From Spongospora subterranea f. sp. subterranea (taxonomy: Eukaryota; Endomyxa: Phytomyxea; Phytomyxea; Plasmodiophorida), in NCBI GenBank assembly GCA_049724395.1, contig JAUGWO010000128.1:248001-312000 (forward strand): a DNA stretch of 64,000 bases, written 5' to 3'. A program made the translations under genes and the position numbers. The notes below the pieces were generated by a model, which was not told where the DNA came from, did no database searches, and saw nothing but the letters and a program-made list of their open reading frames with translations. Position 1 is the first letter of the stretch; the number at the start of each line of letters is the position of its first letter. Shown piece by piece: positions 48,905-60,000 of this stretch.

Positions 48905-50441
48905 ATGAATCAAGCTGGTGCTGAGCCCAACACGATCATTGCCGCTTTGCGTCCGCGACATCCCGGGATATATAGATCTCCCAGGACGTCGACAACATCG
49001 TCAAGTGAATCAGGAAGCATCACTCTACCGATAACACGGTTTGGCAACCCTTCCGATCTGCGTCAACGGGACACTTGAACGAGCGACACGCACGATCAGA
49101 TCGCGAAAGAATACAGAGAACAGTCCAAGATGGCGAGAACAACGATCGGATTCCCGCGGGGCGGATTATCCAGGATGGGCAAAACGTGGCACAACTGATG
49201 CAGGATATTGGTGGCGTTCAAATCAGGGACTCGGAATCATTTCGACTGAGCGTCGTCTGTGAATAATAATTCCATGTCGTTGGCAGGTTGTGCCCGGCGA
49301 GCATTGTTGGGGAGGGAACAACCCGATTTCCAGGGACCAGCACGAGTGGTCAGCGGAAATCGTGAAAGAACATGGTTGAGCTATCGACTGCTTGTTGAAG
49401 TTTCTCATTGCGAAAACGAGTTCTATAGAAATGTACTGGGCGGACCGTCAAGTTCCACCAGAACCTGATAACGACGTTGGATTTGATTTTAGAGTCCACC
49501 CCTCAGTCAACATAAAATCCTGGGCACGCCTTCATTATCCGTTTGGACCTCTTCGATGAACCATCCGCCTCGCTGGATTTCGGCACGCGTAGCGACGATA
49601 ACGGGTTGGCCACAGAGAAATATATACGATTGCAGTGAACAGATGTCATTGCCCATAGCCAAGGTCCTCGACCACCGTCTCTATTCCCTTGGCCAGATCG
49701 CCCTTCGTATCCCCAATAACCTCAACACCTGTGTGTAGACTCGTGACTCCTAACGCCGCCATCATCGCAACCCTCGTCGATATCGCCATCGCCGCCACCG
49801 CCGTCCGAGTACCTTGCGAATACGCCAACCAGTTCCGGTCTTCATCATCGGCGTGCGATTCTCCACCGCCCTCGAAACTTCAATCCCATTTCCGCACATG
49901 ATGACGAGGTCTGGCAGCGTGACAGAACATGTTGTGGGACGATGAAGGTGGACATGATTAGTGAGGCGACATCAGTCGAGGTCGGTGACAGTAAATCATC
50001 AACTTAAGGAATGCGCTTGTCATCTCTGCGGGAAGACTGACCGGGATGAGAACCTGGAGGCGCAAGAGCTGGCCAGACCGCCGTCTAGTGTGTCGATCGA
50101 CAACAGAGGATGACCTCCATCTCTCCCTCTCGAACAGTGGTTGTCGTATTGTGGATATTCGGCCGCTGTTGGCACATGGACATCTGGCGTATAAATAATG
50201 ACATCACCAGACACAATCGGTGGGACAAACGGGGATCATCGTCCCAGTTACGAACGGGTATTGGTTTGTCACCATCACGGGGCGTCATCAATCCCACAAT
50301 ACGTTGACGTTTAATCTCGAGCGGTGGACCCCGATTGACGGATATCGATCCTTGAGTTATCCCGGTGTTGCCACAATACCCGAAATGGGGCTCAGGAAAT
50401 ATTCAGGTGTAGATAGGTTTATTTGGGGGAAGTATCCATGA
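48905..50441 (+). CDS. orphan multi-exon gene, function unknown
   Basis: ATG 48905 opens MNQAGAEPNTIIAALRPRHP. Open stretches follow each other on the plus strand and can be joined mostly in phase through short GT-AG gaps. These are RERIQRTVQDGENNDRIPAG with QLMQDIGGVQIRDSESFRLS (after 38 nt), VVPGEHCWGGNNPISRDQHE (after 34 nt), MYWADRQVPPEPDNDVGFDF with SWARLHYPFGPL (after 56 nt), a region around 49640-49730 (VLDHRLYSLGQIALRIPNNL), a Cys motif CACHLCGKTDRDEN (about 50010), and DDLHLSLSNSGCRIVDIRPL. A C-terminal segment IIVPVTNGYWFVTITGRHQS ends at the stop 50441. Two joints need a single-base correction (near 49550 and 50240), and some gaps are only 19-28 nt. No domain was recognised. It could be a lineage-specific gene or one beginning to decay. 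Confidence 0.45.
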
Positions 50442-50743
50442 ACGATGCGATGGTGCTCGTAATGCGATATCCGTTTTTTGTTTAGAAACGATTCTGTGTT
50501 CGGGTTAATCTGGTAGAGAGAAGCAGTCGTGAACCATTTTTTGACTCAAAATTACTGTATGATTCTTCTTGTATTTTTCGCAAGTTCCATTCATTGTGCC
50601 AATGCAGTTGACCAGCCGTAGCCAACCCAAGTGTCAAACGTGGGGCAAAAGGGGCTGTGAACTCGCGGACTCCGTCACGGAACCCGTATCGGCCTGGCGA
50701 TAATTCCCATTTACCACATAGGGGAAGGCAGCTGGAGAGAGGA

Positions 50744-53700
50744 ATGCCGCTCGTGAATGGGCGCCCCAACCGGTCGTTAATGCACCTGACCAAACGAACA
50801 AAGGTACCTGGGGCGCCAGTCAAGAAATACACATTATCTGACCGGATATTGCGAGATATCGCCAATATCATCGCACATTGTCAGACGTCGGCGCTGCGTG
50901 TCGTGTTGCGCCAGGATCGGTTCCCCAACCTTGCCGAACTCTGCCGCCTGGACATCGTCGACGACGACGCCGACGAGCTGGTCGGTTTCGTTGTGAATAC
51001 GGCGGCGGAATGTCGGGCAAGTGTGGATCGGTCCTCATTCAGCGCGCTGTTCCAGCGCCTTCCCCTGGATCGCCGGTCGTCCCATCTGGATCGTACCGCT
51101 GAGCAATATGGCCGACAGCCCAATCCCTTCATGATCCCGTTTCTGCTGATCATGCACGATTCCTGTCCGAACGCCCCGAAACCGGCGGTCCTTGAGTATT
51201 TCACGAGCGCCATCCGACTCATCCTATCGCACATGGAGCCGGATTTCAACGCCCAGCTGCAGTTGGTCCTGGCCCACGTCGCCAGTTTTGTCCAACAACA
51301 CGCGCCGACGATCGCCGATCGTGATCTCGCCGATTTCGCAGGCTCGAGCATCGTCCCGATCATCGCCGATATTCTGGTCGATAAGGAGGCGATGTTGCTA
51401 TCGGGTTCCGTATTCGCATCGGTCGTCCTATCCACCTCCCCATCGTCCATCTTATCTGTCGCCGAGCAGTTGTCGCTCAGCCCGCCCGCGCCTCTGTCGT
51501 CCTTCAACGACGCCGTACTCTCTGGTCAAGGATCGTGTGCGGTTCTCGCTGCGATCATCGATCAGATCGACCCCGAGTCGTTATCGCATCCAGCAATCGT
51601 CGCGTCCGCCCTTCCCCGCGTCCTGGAATTCTGTTATTACAGCGACCCGACCCTGCGCGTCATCGCGCTCACAGCGTTGAGCAGATACTTCCACCGAATA
51701 TCGCTGGAGCAATCGATAGGCGGCGACGACTCAGTGAGGGCGATGACCAATGCGATCATTGACGCCATCCTGGATATGTGGGATCGCGCGCTCCACCAAT
51801 CGGAACGGATTGTCAAACAGATCCTGCTATCGTACTGTAAACTGGTCCAGTTTCACGACGCCGAGACATGTCTGTCGATGGTGATGGCGAAATATCGCTC
51901 GATCGGCCACAAATCTCGTAGTAAATGGTAAACGGTTTCTGCTGTCGGCGTTGGCCCAACTGTCACTCAAAATCCGTCGTTATCGTTAGGCAATTGCTCA
52001 CTCTAATCGTGGACTGTTTCGATATTTCCACGACATCGAAGGCGGGTCTGATATCAGAACTGTTGAGCACAGCGGGAAATGCCCAAGTCTGGTCGATCAC
52101 CCGATCCGTCCTGAACACGCTCCTCCGTCAACTGCATGATTCGTTGACGCCCTCCGAGTTCACCGCGATCTGGTTATCGCCCTTATGCGATGTCCTGGTC
52201 CAATCCACGAACGCGTTAGTGCTGGACCATTTGAACGCCGATATCGTCCCCGACCTGATCCGCCTGCAATCGTCGGCCTATCCCGACCTGATCGAGTCGC
52301 TCCGGGCGGCGTCGCCGTCCTGCATCAGAGACCTGGCCATGATTCGCATCTCGTCCAGCGCCAGACAAGCTGGAACACCGTTCGCTGCGATCACCAGCGT
52401 ATTCAACGAGCTCCAATCGTCACTACAACATCAACAAGAACCCGTTCGTATCTGCGCCCTGTCCTTAGTGTGTTCAGGTATTTACTGATGAGATCGGTGT
52501 GTTGTCTGCATTGGACAACTCACCCGTGTGTGTCTGTAGCGCCACAGAAAGCCGAGATGCCATCCGCATTGGAATGCGATCTGGTCGCTGATTGCATCCC
52601 CTCGTTCAGAAATGTCACGTGTTCGGCCATTCGCCATAAACTCGATCGCAATCTCCAGGTCTTCCTGTCGCGGATCAGCCTGGGGTCTACGCGAGTATTC
52701 AAATCCTGTCGATCTCCTTGTACGTCGCCCTTCATCGACAACGTCGTCGTCCCATCGTCTCTACATGTTCCATACGAGTCTGTTCATTTCCGCAATAATT
52801 CAACCTCCATCGCCTCATAATGATTCCATCAGATTTGTTCGTCGTTTTTTCTCGAGGACGCTATCGAACATATTCCCGGGCGCCTCCGTTGATCGTCTGT
52901 TGACCAACCTACAGCTGCTCTATATTGTCACCGATATCTGGCCGGATTGGCGCGACCCGAACGCCGTCGACGCTGTGCTGTCGGCGGCAGTGTCCTCCTG
53001 GGAGAATGTACGAGCGGCGGCGAACGCCGTCCTGGAGAAGGTCGTTCAATCATCCCATATCCTCCCTGGATATAGTGCACCTCAACATATCGAGCCATTA
53101 TTTGATTGGGCGCTTCACCTGGTCTGCTCTCCACGCCCATCGTAATCGCTTTGGTCAACGGTTTTCCGAAGTCTGTTCGTTTGAATGTTGTTGCGATATA
53201 GTCGCGCCAATTCCGGCGCCGATCTGATCGGATTCCTGTTCAACGCGTACGTTGTTGGGCAACGCTGGCGAGTTGCGTTCGATAACGACAGGGTTCGAAT
53301 AGCGGATCACGATCATTGCGAAGAGTCATCGTCGGGGATGGATTTCCTATCCCGTTTGTTGGCCCTTTTGCGCGATCGTGTTGGTCTGATCGAGCAGAGT
53401 TCGATCGCCGACCGATATCGATCCGAGAGTCACCGGGTTCATGGATTGATGACCAGTATCGCCAATATCGTCAATCAGCAGGGATTCCATACACGTAATA
53501 CGCCATCACCTTCATCAACAGATCGTCATCTGACGCCCGGTCTTGACAGATATCGGTCCACACGTCGCGAGCGATTTGGTGACGGTGGTCAAGAGGGTTA
53601 TCGATGTGTCAATGGAGGTTCACGCTAAGGGAATCAGGCCTGCATTGGGATCTTATTCAGGTTTTTGCTCATGTATATTCTACCGTTTTTGGCCGTTCAT

Positions 53701-56700
53701 TATCTCGTTTTCTCACAGGTGCAATCGATTGATTGTCGTGGGCACGTGATTCTCGATGAATCGTTCTCGGTATTTCACCAGAGATCGCCCCCCGCTCTGG
53801 TCATCGTTAATATCGTCGTTTGGTGTGTGTTTAGGCAGACAGCGCCCAATTACTGGTGATCTGCAGCTGGCATGCGATCAAAGAGGGGGCCAATCTGATC
53901 GCGACCTTGGTCAGGTCCGGTTTGCTGGATCTGGTCTCGATCCAGTCGTTGGGCCTGTATTTCCTCCACATTCTGCAACTGTGTAAACACCAAGGGATCC
54001 TGATGAACATGTATCTGTCGTTCCAGATCCTGTGTCAATCTGCCCCGATTGGAACCGTTTCCTCATGGCTCGATAAGCTCATCGATGATCTGAATATCGG
54101 GGATGGATCACAATGGATCCGGCGTAGCGCTGGAATACCGTTCTGTTTTCAAGCCATTTTATATTCGGAGCGAAAACGGAAATCAAAGTACGTTGGCACA
54201 TGTTCATAGGTGTTTTCGTCATCGTTTAAATTTTGGTGCTGTTATCGTAGAGAGATTCCTTTGTCGGACAATGGATCTGCTGTTGAAGATTAGTGGCGAT
54301 ATGGAATCGTCTTGGTCTGTCCGTGTTCATGCACTGAATATCGTCCGGGTTCTGGTCAACGATAGTGAGCTTAACTCGGGAATCTGCCAATACCTATCAC
54401 GAGCAATGCTGATTGCAATATCAGGTAAACCGGCAACGATCCACTCATTAGGGATTGACGACCTGACCAGGGTTTTCTTGTGAACAATGGGCTGTTCGCA
54501 ATTCTTCACTAATGCTGTTCGCTGCCCTCGTTCGTCTCTCCTGCCCATCTTCGATCACCGCCCGGCAATTCTTTACAGCATATCCCGATCTGCATCCATT
54601 CTTTCTATCCCAGCTTGATCTCATTGCGAATTCGTCGTCGACGTCGGATCAATTGCATCCTAGGTCTCGTAGCCGCATTATTTCCGAATCAAAATCCAAT
54701 TACATCTAATCATGTGCTGCTGTCCAACAGTGTATATCCGATTTTGTTGATCATGTCCCGGTTATCAACGTGTTCTTCCTCAACCGATGTCGTGTCGCCA
54801 TTCCTCCCTTACATCGCCCATTACACTTCCCATCCTGTATATATCATCAGGTATTGTAATGGATAGCTTGCCACCGCCTCCCCCCCTTCGTTCGCCCTGT
54901 CTTATATCGATATTATAGGGAACAGGCCGGTAAATCTCTATCCTGCGTTCATCCAGATTTACGATCGTATGCCCAGCACTTGGCGTTGAACAGTTTACCA
55001 TCATCCGATCAGTTCACATCAATATCCCATAATACTCTTCATGGTGTCTTGATCCAGTTGCACCACATCTCTTCTCGTATTGCTGGTACGTTTCATCGCC
55101 ATTCCCATATCCCACAACATCATGATCCTGTCCATTACTCCCAGATCTAGCACTAGATCCTGTCCTAATCGCCTCCAGATTATATCTAGCTGGGCCTTTT
55201 GTCAAATCTCATGTCGTCCGTCGCGCCGCTCTAGCTGTGTTTCAGAACCTGATACCTTCTTCAGCCGCATCGTCCAACGCATCATTGTTGATCCAATACG
55301 CATTAGAGATCTGTATGGATAAGGTATTGTCTGCGATATCTGTTCCCCCCGGTCCTGGCCATATTCATTCTGCACAGGGATCTGGTGATTTTAATGGAAT
55401 CGGATATAACCAGATGCGCGAAACTGCTGCCGAACTGATCGTCAAATGGAATCATCTAATATGTGAACCAGATAGGCAATCAGCGTTAATATCATCATTC
55501 AGGACGGTAAGGTCACGTCAAACATCGTTCCTGTCAACTAACTGCACTGTCGGTACAGTTTCCTTCGTGTTGCACATTGATAACATCGTCGTCAATCCCC
55601 ATCTCGTATATCGTCAGTCTCTGCTCGTCATGTGCTGATCTGCCCATATCGGATATCATTCCCATGATCGAGCTCATCTATTCCCGTGATTCGTATCTGT
55701 ATGATCTCACTCTTGATCAGGTATTGCCCAATCTTTCATTGTTTTACCCCGACAGCGAGTAATTCTGACCATGGTCGATGTTTTAGCGAGATGCAATTAG
55801 GGATATTGCTGGGTTATCAACGGATCCATGCAGTATTCGCCTTTATGGGTATATGCAATCTAGATATCCATGCCCATCTTTCTTGAATACGATTTCGCGT
55901 GGAGCTGATTCTGCTCAAGAACCAGATATTCGCCACGCTGCTTGTCAAGGTCACTTCTCATATCGGGATTGTTGAGATTGCCTTCTGATTTCGATGATTG
56001 TCCAACAGCGATCGTTTCTGCTGGTATTGCAGGATATACAGGGGCCAACGAGATAGGTCTGTATTGGACTACAGCCATTAAGCTAATATTGTCGGCGCCC
56101 GCGCTTAAATCCTCATATTTCATGGCCAGTGATTGTTATGTGATTGCTTAGGGATAATGACGATATGATCCGTTCCCTGGCGTTATCGTTAATACCATCA
56201 TCTGCACGTTATGCGGCGACACCTATACATCGTCTGTTCCTCTACTTCGCCCATCAGTATTCTGATCGGCATCATCTTCACCAACCCTTATGGAACATGC
56301 TCATCACCATCATCAACCAGTATTCACATGGTCCGGATACGCTCGGGCTGTTCGAGCCCGATAAAGACAATGACCATATCGAGAATATTCTATTAGCACA
56401 ACTGATCTGCTCCCTCATCAAGGTTCATTGATTTCAACGAACTCATGTCGCATCGATTATTGAACCGATCCGCATTTTCCTAGGATTCCATGAGTTCCGT
56501 CCACAAACAATCTCTGGCGAAACAAGCGACGATTGAGTTATCGGCACTGGTATCAAGTAATACCCGGGCGTTATCCAGTGATCTGCCATTATCGGATGGG
56601 CTGATCGAGGCGATGTTCATATCGATGATTGCGGTTATTGCTGTTGGTGGCGAAATCGGTGCGGTGCTAAGCGATATCATCCCATCCCTCTGTAAATATC

Positions 56701-56762
56701 CAATCCTCAATCACGCCATTAATCACAACTATCTATTTCTATTGGGTCGGTCTTTAAATTAA
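50744..56762 (+). CDS. THADA: THADA/Trm732-like HEAT-repeat protein (DUF2428)
   Basis: Trm732/THADA partners a FTSJ1-type methyltransferase for 2'-O-methylation of tRNA position 32. The start is taken at ATG 50744; only GTG lies further upstream in frame. The first exon (to 51927) is a helical HEAT solenoid. The next exons contain LVADCIPSFRNVTCSAIRHK, the FPGASVDRLLTNLQLLY block and FLSRLLALLRDRVGLIEQ. They are followed by LLVICSWHAIKEGANLIATL, the THADA core. DUF2428 follows: WIRRSAGIPFCFQAIL, WSVRVHALNIVRVLVND and MLFAALVRLS with FFTAYPDLHPFFLSQL, all diagnostic. C-terminal exons include LHGVLIQLHHISSRI (about 55050), LLRDNDDMIRSLALSLIPSS (56150) and the last exon, ending 56762. At least ten introns are needed; several borders in 52.5-56.5 kb are approximate, and a few one-base frame changes are possible. 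Family identity is strong. Confidence 0.87.
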
Positions 56763-57096
56763 ACTGCCAGAACTTCATTGTTTTTCATAACAATATCTCT
56801 CGTAAATTTTGCTGTCGCTGCATGATTATAGTTGGTGTCAGTTATCGACAATGGCATCGTGTACTCCTTGCTATCCAGTGCGTATGGCGAATCGCTATCC
56901 CGAGGGTTTATTTTCAGGTATTAGTGACGATGATCGTAAAAGATCATCAATTAATCCAACGGCGTCTTCCAGTTTCGATTTGATCGACCTTCTCTTGCTA
57001 TAATCGCCTTGATCTGATCGATGCATATCAGGGTTTAGACCTTGGACCTCTATAGAATGGCGGTATTCATCCATCTCAACTTCAATATGATCATTA
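56763..57096. other. intergenic, convergent 3' ends of THADA and CPLANE1-like genes
   Basis: About 330 bases between two stop codons on opposite strands. A 64-codon plus-strand open frame (56809-57003) is present but has no ATG at its first codon and no recognised motif. No repeat or RNA gene was seen. Confidence 0.4.
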
Positions 57097-60000
57097 TCAC
57101 CGACCTTCTCCTATCTCAACTGCCCGATTGTTTCTCGTGTCGAATTCGGATTGCGTGTTGACCTGGTGTTGATCGTGTTCCTTCTGATTGGCGATCCTGG
57201 TCTCGATCCGGTTCAGCATCTCCTCCAGATGCGAGTAATCTGGAACCTTGATCTTGGACAGTTCCCGATCGACATGCTCATCGATATTGTAATCCATCTT
57301 CAACGTCGCCTGTTCCAATCATCCAATACTGTGAATCCCCCCCAAACACCAAACATGCGGAAACATTCCCAAAACCTGATCGATGTTCATATCAATGATA
57401 TCGAATTCTTGTCGAAGGCGATCCGATATGCTCTGCACTTTCGCTATTCTCGTGTCAAATTCCTCGAGATCATTTCGAATCAGATCCTCATCTGGTATTA
57501 TTGGATCCTCTCCTATAGTGGTGAGCTATTCAGCGATCGTTTTCAACGCGGGATGTCCGAACCTGTCTTGAACGACTCGGGAACAACGAGATCGGTGACC
57601 GACAACGTGTATCCGGCGAACTCGTCGTCTACGAGCTGTTCGGGCGGCTGGGAATCGGTCGATGGATCGTGGGTGAGATCACAGACCGATAGGAACCGGC
57701 TCGTGACGGGATGATCCAGCACGATATGGGCAGGAACGGCAGAAGGAACGGGATGATCATATTGACCAGCGACAGACGGGTTCAGGATCGATATCAGACC
57801 GCTGCGATATCCAATGATCCCGTTGCTGTTCGTCAACAGGAACTGTTTTCGAATGTGTTCGAGGTGTTTCGCGCTCTTCAACGCCAGTTCCTGTTCGTCT
57901 TCGCCGGTTAATTGCACATGATCTTGAGCGAATAATGAACGAGTTCCGGCGATCGTGTTTGGGGGGTTTACATTGGATGGGAATGGTCGAAAAGAGGGCG
58001 TCCGATGGGCTGTGAACAATGGACGATCGCATTGGATATGATGGAGTAGATCGCAATCACGATCGGGATCGGATCTGATCATATCGTCATGATCGTGAAG
58101 GTCAAGAAGCCACGAGCTCATCTGTAATGAGAAAGGGATCTGATCGGGATGTGAATATCACATGCCAATGGGCGGTTAACGGTAATTGTACCTGTTTAGG
58201 ATGATCTGGGGTCGACCCGACGCTAATCGCGTCGTCTTCATGATGACCCTCTAACGCGACACAAACAGCCTTATCCACGCAGGTCATGACGATATGATCG
58301 CATATATCAATGACCAGCTGGTCGGCCATCGATATCTCTTCCTGAACCGGTCCAGTATGATCCCCATTAGTTGAACCCGTCGTCACCAGATCATCATCGT
58401 CGTCACGATGATCCCTTTCCCCATCCGCTCTCGTCACCGTCTCGATCCGATCACGATCATCCGATCCGTTCTGGTTCGCCCCGTCGCTCATCTCGATCGT
58501 ATCGCCATCCCCTGATCCCCCATCACCCATCTCCTTGTTTCCCTCCTGTTCTCCCTTCTGATCAGCGATCTCCTCCTTGTCCACCCTCTCCTCCATCACG
58601 ACCATCTGCATCGTTATCCCAATATCCCCCTTCTCCCCATATTCCCTCCGTCCCTGTTCCACTTGAGTCCCGATCGATACCGCTTGTGATCTCTCTTTCT
58701 CTCGCGATATCGACGTGTCCAACAACTGTGGTGATTTGTTGCTCGTTCCTTTCCCAGTCTGTAATAAACGGATCGGTTTAGGACCAGAACCAGCCAATAT
58801 CGGTAATATTCGCAATCGTCGCCCTGTACGATTCTCCTTCGTCGACGACACTCGATAGATTTTGTGTTTAGAATGTGAATCAGTATTGGACGCCGTTTTA
58901 GATCCAGATGACCAAACCGATTTGGATTTCGACTGATCCGATCGTCCTGAGGTGAATGATGACCATAAACCTGTTGATCTGGCCCTGGTTTGTGGCGATG
59001 GTTCTTGAGGCGAAATACGGTCAGATTGGTTGAGGGAAATCGGTGGAAATGTTGGGGGACTTGAGGCAGGAGCAGGGTCCAGATGACGATCGGATCGCAG
59101 GTGAAGGAGATCGAGTAGATGGGATGGCGTTAGATGGGATGATAACATCGACAGGATATCGCCTTTCGATAATACGCGATTGGCGTGGGCCAATAGATTC
59201 GGATCGGGGAGATCAGAACTGGGAACAGGAACAACATTGGGAACACGAGCGGGAATAGGGACAGGATCGGGAACAGGGTCGGGAACAGGATCGCGATTGT
59301 GTTCAGGGACAGGATCGCGAACAGGTTCAGGGACAGGATCGCGAACAGGTTCCGGGACAGGATCGCGAACAGGTTCAGGGACAGGATCGGGAACAGGATC
59401 GGGAACAGGATCATATTCCGTGATTATAACTCGATCGGGATGGGAATGACCATGGGATATGTGGTTGACCCGATCATGGCCCTGTTCAACATGATCACGA
59501 TCACCTTCCCCGATAATCGCCCGATCACGATCCGGTTCCTCTGTGTCGATATTGGCCTCTTCCTCCTTCCCCTTCACCTCATCGTCTTTATCAATCTGTT
59601 CCTCCTCCCATATCTGACACCACTCCTTAATCCGGTCGATTCCTTTCGAGAACTGATCCCTTTTCAAAACCGTCTCGACCGGCTCGTTCCTCCGCTAATC
59701 GATATTGTCGGTCGACCTGGTCGGCATCGTCTTCCGAGAACCAGCGATCCGAGTCCCGGTCCTGATCGCGAGTCAGGGTGACGTTCGCACGAGCCAGCGC
59801 CGAACTGAATCGCGACGATAACGATTGCAGAATGGAACGGGACGATATTCGACTGGATATCCATTGGAAATCGCCCGAGAACGGTTCACACTTATCGAGG
59901 AAATGGATCATCAGCTCCTGAACATGATGAACCGATATCCATTTCATATTTGGGGTCAATTCCCATAGACGAAGGGCGTTCAGTAGACCTGTTGATGGAG

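Noticed and set aside
58371-58781. 136-codon plus-strand open frame rich in Ser/Pro/His
   Set aside because: It is the complement of the acidic low-complexity region of the CPLANE1-like gene; no independent motif or start context.
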